Source: CBDBBY01 sp965203795 (GTDB lineage Bacteria > Pseudomonadota > Alphaproteobacteria > Rhodobacterales > Rhodobacteraceae). Taken from it: a stretch of 64,000 nt of DNA. Under the pieces are notes generated by a model. It was not told the origin of the DNA, ran no database searches, and saw only the letters and a program-made list of their open reading frames with translations. This document shows positions 28,941-36,822 of the stretch, one piece after another. Location: contig OZ241915.1 in NCBI GenBank assembly GCA_965203795.1, positions 2,666,001 to 2,730,000 of the forward strand, written 5' to 3'. Within the stretch, counting starts at the first letter, position 1; every line of letters begins with the position of its first letter. The position numbers and the translations under genes were made by a program.

Positions 28941-29282
28941 TCAATCGCCCCGGCTTTCCGGAGAGCATTTTGTTCAATAATCAAGCGGCTTTTTCAAGGC
29001 CGCGGCAAGTTGGGTTGTTGCTCATGGAACGCGTTTTCTACCTCGTCCAAGGGCCGATTGCCGACGGATCTGGCCATCGCTCCCTGTTGCCCCGATGGAC
29101 GCGCATGAGGCTCCCCAATCGACTTGGCCGACGGCCTTCCACGGGCAGAGGAAGTCAACGGCCTTCATCTTGTACAAACCGGCAACGCTTTTGGCCGGGG
29201 CGTTGCGGTAGCTGTCCCGGACGCAGCCGACCAACGCGTCGACACCGACTTCGGCCAGCCGCCCGGTATAGTCCAGCGACAG
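28941..29282 (-). pseudogene. IS3-family orfB remnant with its right end
   Basis: The minus strand reads SLDYTGRLAEVGVDALVG, then DSYRNAPAKSVAGLYKMKAV, FLCPWKAVGQVDW. This matches the end of IS3-family transposases, which run YTERLAEAGIEPSVGS, GDSYDNALAETINGLYK, GPW, EWVDWFN. An in-frame stop lies just upstream (29283-29285) and the frame then shifts; near 29045-29000 another frame gives the C-terminus ENAFHEQQPNLPRP, followed by the IS end GCCGGGGCGATTGA. The catalytic Asp residues and most of the element are gone, so it is inactive. It lies between the operon promoter region and the SLOG gene. Confidence 0.65.
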
Positions 29283-29379
29283 TTAACGGCCGCTGCGATC
29301 CAAGCGGCGAACCACGCCGCCGCGCCCCGCCCTTGCATGATCAAGGCACGGAGGCACGGCAGACTCCTTGCATTCCGGC
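29283..29379. other. Junction between IS3 remnant and the SLOG locus
   Basis: About 100 bp containing in-frame stops in the frame of the small ORF that follows (TGA at 29339). I see no gene. This may be the breakpoint where the insertion sequence removed the 5' part of the gene upstream of the SLOG protein. Confidence 0.3.
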
Positions 29380-29556
29380 ATGCACGGGGAAAGATCATTG
29401 ATCTTATTGGCGGCACTGCTCCCTGCGGGTGGTGAATCAGACAAAGTGTTCGCGTATCCTGAACCTCCGACGAGCGCGGATGAGGAGCGGTTGCTCGCGT
29501 TGGTCGCACGCAATGCATATGTTCGGCTTCTATTGAAACGGATGGAGGAACGTTAA
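29380..29556 (+). CDS. Small protein coupled to the SLOG gene, possibly a truncated effector
   Basis: This 58-residue frame begins at an ATG at 29380 (an upstream TTG at 29368 is possible) and ends with VARNAYVRLLLKRMEER. The C-terminal half looks like a real acidic/basic helical protein. Its TAA overlaps the ATG of the SLOG gene (TAATG), implying coupled translation. SLOG-type sensor genes usually sit beside an effector gene, so this may be the surviving C-terminus of an effector cut by the adjacent IS3 element. There is no strong Shine-Dalgarno. The function is unknown. Confidence 0.4.
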   Translation: MHGERSLILLAALLPAGGESDKVFAYPEPPTSADEERLLALVARNAYVRLLLKRMEER

Positions 29557-30395
29557 TGGCGGCATCCGATACAGAGATACCGGGGGCCGTTGGGGTCTCG
29601 GTATCGGAGAGCCCCGACTTGCGAGTGCTCGGATTGAGCGATGGTCATCTGCGCGACGCAATGGCCGAGATCGCATTGCATTTGCTCGCGTCAGGAAGAA
29701 GTATCGCTTATGACGGAGACCTGCGGGACAATGGATTCAACGAGCTATTGCACGAACTGATTTGCCGCTACAAGGATCATCCGCGGCACAGCGGCACGAT
29801 TGTTGTGACCGATTATTTGGCGTGGCCGGTTCATATTCGAATGTCGCCTAATGCACTCGCAACGTTTGCTGCCGAACACGAGGCGGCAGTTAGGCTTGTT
29901 TTCCTTGCTCGGGACGGCGCACGCCTCGCCAAGGAGCAGTGCCTGAAGCTGCCCGCACGTGAACCGGACGCCGACGAGTGGGCGGACGGGCTGACGGCAA
30001 TGCGAACCTTCATGCGCAGCGAAACCCGGGCCCGGATAGTCCTCGGCGGCCGGGTCGATGGCTACAAAGGGGTGATGCCCGGAATCGCCGAGGAAGCGCA
30101 TCTGTCACTCCAAGCCCGTCACCCGCTATACTTGATCGGCGGATTCGGCGGGTGCGCTCGCGATATTGCGGAGACTATCGGGCTTTGCGACCGTTGGGCC
30201 GGCTCGCGCGGTGAGTGGGCCGGTCGAAAACATTTTAGCATCTACGCGCCGGATGACCTTCACAACGGCCTAACCGGCGAGGAGAACCTCGAACTCGCAC
30301 GGACACCTCATATTGAGAAAGCAGTTGCCTTGGTATTGCGAGGCCTCCGCCGGATTAACAGCAAGGAAATTAGCGGTTCGCAAAGCATCCATTAG
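29556..30395 (+). CDS. SLOG-domain protein of Sir2/TIR-associating type
   Basis: This 279-residue protein shows a Rossmann-like nucleotide-binding core: IVLGGRVDGYKGVMPGIAEE (about residues 163-182), then HPLYLIGGFGGCARDIAETI (about 190-209). The glycine-rich loops and the PGIAEEA pattern match the SLOG superfamily, in particular the Sir2/TIR-associating subset described in prokaryotic conflict systems, which bind nucleotide-derived signals. The N-terminal part (VTDYLAWPVHIRMS) may be the conserved companion region. Such a domain normally controls an effector (TIR, Sir2 or a membrane pore); none is intact here. It starts inside the TAATG overlap with the small upstream gene. Confidence 0.65.
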   Translation: MAASDTEIPGAVGVSVSESPDLRVLGLSDGHLRDAMAEIALHLLASGRSIAYDGDLRDNGFNELLHELICRYKDHPRHSGTIVVTDYLAWPVHIRMSPNALATFAAEHEAAVRLVFLARDGARLAKEQCLKLPAREPDADEWADGLTAMRTFMRSETRARIVLGGRVDGYKGVMPGIAEEAHLSLQARHPLYLIGGFGGCARDIAETIGLCDRWAGSRGEWAGRKHFSIYAPDDLHNGLTGEENLELARTPHIEKAVALVLRGLRRINSKEISGSQSIH

Positions 30396-30640
30396 CCGTT
30401 GCCGCAGTTGGGGACCGGCACCGCATTCGTGTCTGGCGTGCTTTTGACCCGATGCTCCATCGCAGTTGTGAATATAGAAAACGAATGAGCAATGCCTTTG
30501 GTTGGCGCATCCGACGAAAACCTTCGCGAAAGGCAGCGTCTGGCCTGAGCAGTCACCGCATGACAGCATCGGGCGTCGATTTACCGCGCCTTAACCTCGG
30601 TCTGAAAGAGGCGTAGAGGGGCGTTTTTCCGCAACTTGCC

Positions 30641-31558
30641 ATGCGAGGCGCAACCGTGACTTCCTTCAATGCAATTGACGTGGAAACCGCGAACGCGGAT
30701 CGAGCCAGCATATGCCAGATCGGCATCGTTCAAGTCCGGAACGGAACACTTGGCAAAGAATGGAGTACGCTCGTGGACCCGGAGGACTGGTTTGATCCGT
30801 GGAACGTGTCCATCCATGGCATTGACCGCAAAGCGGTAAAGGGCGCGCCGACGCTTCCGGACCTTCACGCGGAGATGACTCGATGGCTTGGAGACGCCGT
30901 AGTTGTGAGCCATACCTCGTTTGACCGAGTTGCGCTTGAGCGTGCCGTCGCAAAATACAGCCTTCCGCAGCTCGAAGCCGTGTGGCTGGACAGCGCGAGG
31001 GTTGCGAGACGGGCGTGGCCGGACAAGTTCGGGAGTCGCGGATACGGGCTCAAGAAACTCGCGGAGCATTTTGGAGTCGAGTTCGAGCACCACGATGCGC
31101 TGGAGGACGCCAAGGCTGCCGCGCAAATCCTATTGAAGGCCATTGAGGCCTCAAAGCTAAGCATCAAAGATTGGCTTCGGCGCGTTGAGCTCCCGATTCG
31201 CCCTCGGAGCAAGAAGAGTTCCGCGACTGTAGCCCGCACTGGATCTGAAGACGGCCCGCTAAGGGGAGAGACGGTCGTGTTCACGGGAGCGCTGAATATG
31301 GTGCGGCGCGAAGCGGCTAACCTTGCCGCTCAGGCAGGCTGCGACGTTGCGGACAGCGTGGGACTGCAAACCACGATTCTGGTGGTTGGAACCCAAAATG
31401 CTCAGAGTTTGAAGGGGTACGCCAAGAGTTCCAAACACCGCAAGGCCGAACAACTGGTCGGCAAAGGGGCAGGAATCCAGATTCTGTCGGAAAACGATTT
31501 CCTTCACTTGGTTGGCGGCAACATCAGCGGAAACCGCTCAGGCGGCGGCCACGGATAA
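30641..31558 (+). CDS. DnaQ-like exonuclease with C-terminal BRCT domain
   Basis: This 305-residue protein has the same DEDDh motifs as the gene at 11050: FNAIDVETANA (residues 9-19), VVSHTSFDRVA (about 88-98) and HHDALEDAKAA (about 154-164). Beyond residue 205 it adds a BRCT domain, starting LRGETVVFTGALNMVRREA and continuing QTTILVVGTQNAQSL, like the one in DNA ligase LigA. It would trim 3' ends in repair, with BRCT binding nicked DNA or a phosphoprotein partner. It marks the right side of the accessory island and lies 36 bp before the ISAs1 element. Confidence 0.85.
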   Translation: MRGATVTSFNAIDVETANADRASICQIGIVQVRNGTLGKEWSTLVDPEDWFDPWNVSIHGIDRKAVKGAPTLPDLHAEMTRWLGDAVVVSHTSFDRVALERAVAKYSLPQLEAVWLDSARVARRAWPDKFGSRGYGLKKLAEHFGVEFEHHDALEDAKAAAQILLKAIEASKLSIKDWLRRVELPIRPRSKKSSATVARTGSEDGPLRGETVVFTGALNMVRREAANLAAQAGCDVADSVGLQTTILVVGTQNAQSLKGYAKSSKHRKAEQLVGKGAGIQILSENDFLHLVGGNISGNRSGGGHG

Positions 31559-31584
31559 AACACCCGGCCGTATCAGTTTGGATT

Positions 31585-31594
31585 GGGTTCCCCG
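31585..31594 (+). repeat. Target site duplication, left copy
   Basis: GGGTTCCCCG directly before the left terminal repeat, identical to 32830-32839 after the right terminal repeat. A 10-bp duplication is within the range known for ISAs1-family elements. Confidence 0.85.
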
Positions 31595-32829
31595 CAGGGC
31601 AATTGCATTTGAGCCTCCATTGCTTCAAGGGATTCTCCGGATGCGGCGGCAACAGCCGCACCGGGCAGATCCAGGAGGCAGGAAATGGGCAGATTCTCCC
31701 ATTATTTCAAGGATGTCGACGATCCCAGGACGGGCAACGCGAAGCGCCACGACTTCCATGAGATCGTGATGATCGCGGTGCTTTCGAGCATGTGCGGCGG
31801 GCAGACCTGCGTCGACATGGCGGACTTCGCCGCCAACAACGAGGCGTTCCTGCGCCGTTTCATGGCGCTGGAACACGGAACCCCGAGCCACGACACGTTC
31901 TCGCGGCTGTTCCGACTGCTGGACCCGAAGCCGTTCATGGCGGCGGCGGCGGAGTTCGTCGCGGACTGGGGGAAGGCGCTGGGGGAGGACGGCGGACGGC
32001 AGATCGCGGTCGACGGCAAGACGCTCCGGCGGTCGTACATGCGCGCCGGGGAGACGTCGCCGCTGCACATGGTCAGCGCCCTCCTGACGGAGGCCGGCAT
32101 CGTGGTCGGCCAGACCGCGGTCGAAGGCAAGTCCAACGAGATTCCGGCGATGGCCGCGCTGCTTGAACTCCTGGACATCGAGGGCGCGTTGGTGACGGCC
32201 GACGCGATGCATGCGCAGCGGCATACGGCGGAGTTGATCATCGGCAAGGGCGGGGACTACGTGCTGGCCCTGAAGGCCAACCAGGGCTCGCTCCACAAGG
32301 ACGCGAAGGAGTGGCTGGAGGATCCCGAGGCGGCGAAGGAAATGCTTTCCTGTCAACAAGTTGACGGCGGCCACGGGCGGATCGAGACGCGCACCGCGAC
32401 GGTCTCGCACGACATCGGATGGCTGCGGGACGACCACCGGTGGCCGGGCCTCGAGGGGGTCGGCAAAATCGAGGCGGTCCGCGAGACCAAGGGACGGGCC
32501 ACCGCCGAGACCCGCTACTACATCATGAGCCGGAGGATGGCTCCCGAGGAGCTCCAGGAGGCCGTCCGGAACCACTGGGCGATCGAGAACCGGCTGCATT
32601 GGGTTCTGGACGTCCAGATGCGGGAGGACGACCTGCGGAACCGGGCCGGGCACGGGCCGGCGAACCTCGCGGCGATCCGCCGGCTGGCCGTGAGCATCGT
32701 GCGCCTGGCGGACGACAAGCTGTCGTTCCGGAGGCGGCTCCTGAAGGCGGCGCAAGTGCCGGACTACCGCTTTGAGCTCATCGAAAAAGCCGCCGGGCTC
32801 TCCACAGAAATTGAAATGCAATAGCCCTG
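31595..32829 (+). mobile_element. Complete ISAs1-family insertion sequence
   Basis: The 1235-bp element is bounded by terminal inverted repeats: CAGGGCAATTGCATTT at 31595-31610 and, on the other strand, CAGGGCTATTGCATTT at 32829-32814 (15 of 16 match). Identical 10-bp target duplications (GGGTTCCCCG) flank it. It encodes one intact transposase. The perfect duplication and open reading frame suggest a recent, probably active insertion between the BRCT exonuclease and the VOC gene. Confidence 0.9.
31685..32824 (+). CDS. ISAs1 family transposase
   Basis: This 379-residue transposase of the ISAs1 / H-repeat-associated type has the N-terminal DDE_Tnp_1-assoc region (FSHYFKDVDDPRTGNAKRHD, about residues 4-23) and the DDE core: IAVDGKTLRRSY (first Asp, about 109), GALVTADAMHAQRHTAELI (second Asp, about 173), and the C-terminal RNHWAIENRLHWVLDVQMRE (Glu in IENRLHW, about 299). 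All are intact. The coding region ends inside the right terminal repeat. The ATG at 31685 follows GGAGGCAGGAA, a good ribosome site. Confidence 0.93.
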   Translation: MGRFSHYFKDVDDPRTGNAKRHDFHEIVMIAVLSSMCGGQTCVDMADFAANNEAFLRRFMALEHGTPSHDTFSRLFRLLDPKPFMAAAAEFVADWGKALGEDGGRQIAVDGKTLRRSYMRAGETSPLHMVSALLTEAGIVVGQTAVEGKSNEIPAMAALLELLDIEGALVTADAMHAQRHTAELIIGKGGDYVLALKANQGSLHKDAKEWLEDPEAAKEMLSCQQVDGGHGRIETRTATVSHDIGWLRDDHRWPGLEGVGKIEAVRETKGRATAETRYYIMSRRMAPEELQEAVRNHWAIENRLHWVLDVQMREDDLRNRAGHGPANLAAIRRLAVSIVRLADDKLSFRRRLLKAAQVPDYRFELIEKAAGLSTEIEMQ

Positions 32830-32839
32830 GGGTTCCCCG
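32830..32839 (+). repeat. Target site duplication, right copy
   Basis: GGGTTCCCCG directly after the right terminal repeat; a perfect match of the left copy at 31585-31594. It confirms the element boundaries. Confidence 0.85.
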
Positions 32840-33060
32840 CAATCGCGGTCGGATTTGCGGACTGAAACCTTGGCACCGAACCAGGCGCAGCGAAAACGGA
32901 ATTCCGCGTCCGCTGCTGCCGAGCTTTGATCAAGGGCCGGATTCGAGCCCGGGCGTGCCTCCCGTGCCGCTGGACCCGGCATGGTTGCTTGCGTCCGGCT
33001 GGACTAAATCGAATCGCAGCCGCAAAATCGGCGGGTTCAACATCCGAAGGAGCGGATGCG

Positions 33061-33549
33061 ATGGCGGCAACAGGCTTGAACCACGTAGCGATCAGCGCGC
33101 AGAACTGGGAGGAAACGATCGAGTTCTACGAACGCGTTTTCGAGATGGCTCGCATCCCGACCTACAATTTCGGCTTCCCGTCTCAATACCTGCGCTGCGG
33201 CGATCTTCAGCTTCACATCTTCCGGCTTCCGAACCCGGTTCCGCCGCGGCAGCACTTCGCATTGGATGTCGACGACTTCCACGCGACCTACGAACGCGCG
33301 AAGCGGTTCGCCGCTCTTGACCGGAACACGATGCTGAACTCCATCGTGGAGTTGCCCGACGGCTCGGTTCAGATGTTCCTGCGCGATCCGGCAGGAAACC
33401 TGGTCGAGGTCGACTGGCCAGACGTGTCGTCGCTTGACAGGAGCCGCATCCCCGAACTCAGACGCCTCGGCGAATTCGCCTCCCAAGCGGACGCCGACCC
33501 TGAAGCTTCGCTTTACTTCGACCGGCCGCATTTGCGGACTGGCAACTGA
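33061..33549 (+). CDS. VOC family protein (glyoxalase/dioxygenase fold)
   Basis: This 162-residue protein has the vicinal-oxygen-chelate pattern: GLNHVAISAQNWEETIEFYE (residues 5-24), LQLHIFRLPNP and the C-terminal MFLRDPAGNLVEVDWPD. These give His and Glu metal ligands, but the reaction is not predictable. The ATG at 33061 is preceded by a good AAGGAG site; longer frames upstream lack one. It is about 70 bp upstream of the aminotransferase and the polyamine transporter, and so may act on a catabolic intermediate of the same pathway. Confidence 0.8.
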   Translation: MAATGLNHVAISAQNWEETIEFYERVFEMARIPTYNFGFPSQYLRCGDLQLHIFRLPNPVPPRQHFALDVDDFHATYERAKRFAALDRNTMLNSIVELPDGSVQMFLRDPAGNLVEVDWPDVSSLDRSRIPELRRLGEFASQADADPEASLYFDRPHLRTGN

Positions 33550-33619
33550 AGCGGCTCGCCGCTGTCCGCCCCGGAACGCGCCGCACGCGGACCGCGTTCA
33601 TTCTTTGAAAGGCTACCGA

Positions 33620-35053
33620 ATGGACCAGCAGGAAAGAAAAGACGCCATCGACGGCGAAGGATGCCCGCCCCGCGCGCCAAGTGACGCATGGCGGTTCGAT
33701 CACAGACACTCGCTCCATCCGTTCGCGCACTTCGAGAGCTTCGACAAGGACGGATCGCTGATCATTGCATCCGGATCGGGCTGCAGAGTCACGGACGAGG
33801 ACGGGCGGGAATTCGTCGACGCGGTCGGCGGCCTTTGGTGCACGAACATCGGGCTCGGCCGGGACGAAATGGCGGACGCGATAGCGGAACAGGTGCGCAG
33901 GCTGGCCTACTCCCCGATTTTCGGAGACATGTCGCACCCTCCTTCCGCCCTGCTCGCGCGGAAGCTGGCGGAACTGGCCCCCGGGGACCTCAACAGGGCC
34001 CATTTCGTCACCGGAGGATCGACAGCGATCGACACGGCTTTCCGGTTGATTCACTTTTACCAGATTTGCCAAGGCAAACCTTCAAAAATCAATGTGATAG
34101 CGCGGCACCAGTCTTACCACGGATCCACCTACGCCTCGATATCGATCGGCAAGCGCAAAGGGGATCGCTCGCCCATGTTCAGGTACATCCAGGACACGAT
34201 CCACCACGTGTCCGCGCCGAACATTTACAGGGCGCCGGACGGCATGGACGAAACGGCGTACTGCGATTTTCTCATCGACGAATTCGAAGCCGCCCTCGAG
34301 CGGCTGGGGCCGGAGAACGTGGGCGGCTTTTTCGCCGAACCCGTGATGGGCACTGCCGGAGTGCTGGTGCCGCCCAAGGGCTATCTGCCAGGAATCCGGG
34401 AGATCTGCCGCCAGCACGACATACTGTACGTGTCCGACGAGGTTGTGACCGCGTTCGGGAGGCTCGGGCATTGGTTCGCATCCGAAGACGTCTTCGGAAT
34501 CATTCCCGACATCATTTGCACGGCAAAAGGCCTTTCCTCGGGCTACCTTCCCATCGGGGCCGTGATCTACTCCGACAGGATCCACGAAGCTGTCGCCAGC
34601 GGCGACCCTGCACGGGAGTTTCTGCATGGTTTCACCTATGCCGGGCACCCCGTCTGCTGCGCAGCGGCGCTCAAGAACATCGAGATCATGGAGCGCGAGA
34701 GCCTCATGGAGCACGCCCAAGATGTCGGCGAGTATTTCGGCGAGAAACTGCGCGATCTCGCTGGCTTGCCGCTCGTCGGCGATGTCCGAGGCCACGGGCT
34801 GATGCGCTGCGTGGAATGCGTCGCGGACCGCAAAACGAAGGAGCTGTTTCCCGACGAGATTCAGATTGGGAAGCGGATTGCCGACGCCGCCGAGAAGCTT
34901 GGCTTGCTTGTGCGGCCGCTCGGAAACCTCAGCATCATGTCCCCGCCGCTGGTAATCACGCGCGACGAGGTCGACTTCGTGGTCGGGACTCTGGGCACCG
35001 CGATCGAGCGCGTTCATGAGGAAATCCAAGCGGACAGGAAACAAACGGGATAG
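33620..35053 (+). CDS. Class III PLP-dependent aminotransferase
   Basis: This 477-residue enzyme has class III features: a VTGGSTAIDTAFRL phosphate-binding region (about residues 133-146), SYHGSTYASIS, LYVSDEVVTAFGRLG (the Asp that binds the PLP ring nitrogen, about 276-288), and ICTAKGLSSGYLPIG with the Schiff-base lysine (about 299-313). Such enzymes move amino groups from polyamines or omega-amino acids to pyruvate or 2-oxoglutarate. Lying directly before a Pot-type ABC transporter, a putrescine or similar amine transaminase role (SpuC/PuuE-like) is likely. The ATG at 33620 is chosen over upstream in-frame starts that would run into the VOC gene. Confidence 0.86.
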   Translation: MDQQERKDAIDGEGCPPRAPSDAWRFDHRHSLHPFAHFESFDKDGSLIIASGSGCRVTDEDGREFVDAVGGLWCTNIGLGRDEMADAIAEQVRRLAYSPIFGDMSHPPSALLARKLAELAPGDLNRAHFVTGGSTAIDTAFRLIHFYQICQGKPSKINVIARHQSYHGSTYASISIGKRKGDRSPMFRYIQDTIHHVSAPNIYRAPDGMDETAYCDFLIDEFEAALERLGPENVGGFFAEPVMGTAGVLVPPKGYLPGIREICRQHDILYVSDEVVTAFGRLGHWFASEDVFGIIPDIICTAKGLSSGYLPIGAVIYSDRIHEAVASGDPAREFLHGFTYAGHPVCCAAALKNIEIMERESLMEHAQDVGEYFGEKLRDLAGLPLVGDVRGHGLMRCVECVADRKTKELFPDEIQIGKRIADAAEKLGLLVRPLGNLSIMSPPLVITRDEVDFVVGTLGTAIERVHEEIQADRKQTG

Positions 35054-35092
35054 GCATGCGGTAGGAACGGACCCGGCAGTGCCGACCGCTTG

Positions 35093-36013
35093 ATGCCCGC
35101 GCACCCGCATCCGCTTGGCCGCCCGTTTGAATCAATGCAGTTGAGCGGTCGTTCCGGCTTGCAAGTGCCGATTGGAGCGGCGCTTGCCGGGCCTGCATTT
35201 GCCTACGCCTTGCTGCTTCTGGCGGTCCCGCTTTCCGCTCTCGCGGTGCTGAGCTTCTGGACCCAGGACTACTTGCAGCTGGATCGCACTTTCACCTTCG
35301 AAAACTTCCGGGTGGCATGGACGGAACCGGTCTACAGGGTACTCATGCTGCGGTCCCTCTGGGTCTCCGCGCTCGTGACGGCGATCACAATCCTGATCGC
35401 GCTCCCGATGGCCTGCTTCGTTTCGTTTCACGTGAAACCGGAGCGGAAGCCGCTCTGGGTTTTCCTCGTGACCGTTCCGTTCTGGACCAGCTATCTGCTG
35501 CGCATTTTCTCGTGGAAAGTGATCCTCGGCTACAACGGGGTCGTGAACGGAACGCTGACCGGACTCGGCATCATCCAGGAGCCGCTCACGTTCATCCTGT
35601 ACAACCTGTCCGCGGTGATCGTCACGCTCAGCCACGCCTGGGTGCCGCTTGCGTTCCTTCCCATTTTCATCTCGCTCGAACGCGTGGACCGGGCGCTCCT
35701 GGATGCGGCTGCGGATCTCGGCGAGAACGCTGCGAGCAGGTTCCTTCGCGTGACCCTCCCGCTTGCCATGCCTGGAATCGTCGGCGCGGCGTTGATCGTG
35801 TTCGTTCCTACCGTCGGCGACTATGTGACGCCCAAGCTCGTCGGCGGCCCCGAAGGACTCCTGATCGCGAACATGATCGAGCTGCAGTTCAAGAGCGCCA
35901 ACAACGCTCCGCTCGGGGCGGCGCTGGCGGCGTCGGCGATGCTCGTGGTTGGCGCAATCGCCGTCCTGTTTCTTCGGCTCTGCAGCCGCCATCTCGGGAC
36001 CGCCCAGCCGTGA
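35093..36013 (+). CDS. Polyamine-type ABC transporter permease (PotB/PotH-like)
   Basis: This protein of about 306 residues has six or seven hydrophobic segments and the inner-membrane permease EAA motif (LLDAAADLGENAASRFLRVT, about residues 204-223), the site that docks the ATPase. The pattern GDYVTPKLVGGPEGLLIANM is characteristic of PotB/PotH permeases for spermidine or putrescine. The ATG at 35093 or the later ATG at 35135 (MQLSGRSG) could be the true start; neither has a strong ribosome site. Its stop overlaps the GTG of the second permease (GTGA). Confidence 0.86.
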   Translation: MPAHPHPLGRPFESMQLSGRSGLQVPIGAALAGPAFAYALLLLAVPLSALAVLSFWTQDYLQLDRTFTFENFRVAWTEPVYRVLMLRSLWVSALVTAITILIALPMACFVSFHVKPERKPLWVFLVTVPFWTSYLLRIFSWKVILGYNGVVNGTLTGLGIIQEPLTFILYNLSAVIVTLSHAWVPLAFLPIFISLERVDRALLDAAADLGENAASRFLRVTLPLAMPGIVGAALIVFVPTVGDYVTPKLVGGPEGLLIANMIELQFKSANNAPLGAALAASAMLVVGAIAVLFLRLCSRHLGTAQP

Positions 36014-36822
36014 TCCGAAGATTCAATTGGCTTGTGCTCTATGCTGCCGGGTTCCTGGCGTTCCTTTACGCTCCGGCTCTTCTTCTTCCTGTTTTCGCCG
36101 TCAACGACAGCAGCGTCGTCGCCTTTCCGCTCAAGGGCCTTACGCTGGACTGGTTCCGGCTGCTTTTCGATTCGGCGGCCCTTCACTCGGCGGCCATGAA
36201 CAGCGTTGCCGTTGCGGCATCCGCCTCGGTCGGAAGCACCATCCTCGGACTGGGGACGGCCCGCGCCATCGCCCGGCACCGCTTCGCCCTGAAGAAGGGG
36301 ATCGTCGGCTTCATCATGATCCCTCTCGTGCTTCCGGAAATCGTCGTCGGCGTGTCGATGCTGGTTCTGCTCCTGGCGCTCGGCTTGGAGCTTTCGCTCT
36401 GGAGCATCGTCCTCGGCCACATCCTGATCTGCACGCCGTTTTCGGTCGTCGTGCTGTCCGCCGCCTTCGCCAGCCTCGACCGGAATCTGGAGGAGGCTGC
36501 GATCGACCTCGGCGAAACCGTCTGGTCGAGCTTCCGCCGGGTCACCTTGCCGCTTGTCGGTCCCGGCATCGCTGCAAGCCTGCTGATCACATTCACGATA
36601 TCGTTCGACGAGTTCATTATCGCGTTCTTCTTGGCGGGAACGGAAACCACCCTTCCGGTCTACATCTGGAGCCAGCTGCGCTTCCCGGCCCGCCTGCCGA
36701 GCGTGATGGCGCTTGGAACCCTAATTCTGGCCGCGTCGCTTGCCCTGCTTGTCTTGGCCGAGCGCCTCCGGCGCCGCGTCGCTGCGACGGGGCCGGGCAT
36801 TCCTGAACCCGGCGCGCCATGA
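36010..36822 (+). CDS. Polyamine-type ABC transporter permease (PotC/PotI-like)
   Basis: This 270-residue permease starts with GTG in a 4-bp overlap with the first permease. It has about six membrane helices, the docking motif LEEAAIDLGETVWSSFRRVT (about residues 162-181) and ISFDEFIIAFFLAGTETTLP near residue 200, hallmarks of PotC/PotI. Together with the upstream permease it forms the translocation channel. It overlaps the ATPase gene by 4 bp (ATGA), so the three cistrons form one coupled operon. Confidence 0.88.
   Translation: MIRRFNWLVLYAAGFLAFLYAPALLLPVFAVNDSSVVAFPLKGLTLDWFRLLFDSAALHSAAMNSVAVAASASVGSTILGLGTARAIARHRFALKKGIVGFIMIPLVLPEIVVGVSMLVLLLALGLELSLWSIVLGHILICTPFSVVVLSAAFASLDRNLEEAAIDLGETVWSSFRRVTLPLVGPGIAASLLITFTISFDEFIIAFFLAGTETTLPVYIWSQLRFPARLPSVMALGTLILAASLALLVLAERLRRRVAATGPGIPEPGAP

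Noticed and set aside
11050..31558. Accessory region considered as a prophage or integrative element
   Set aside because: No integrase, tRNA attachment site, or phage structural gene is visible; only IS remnants and defence genes.
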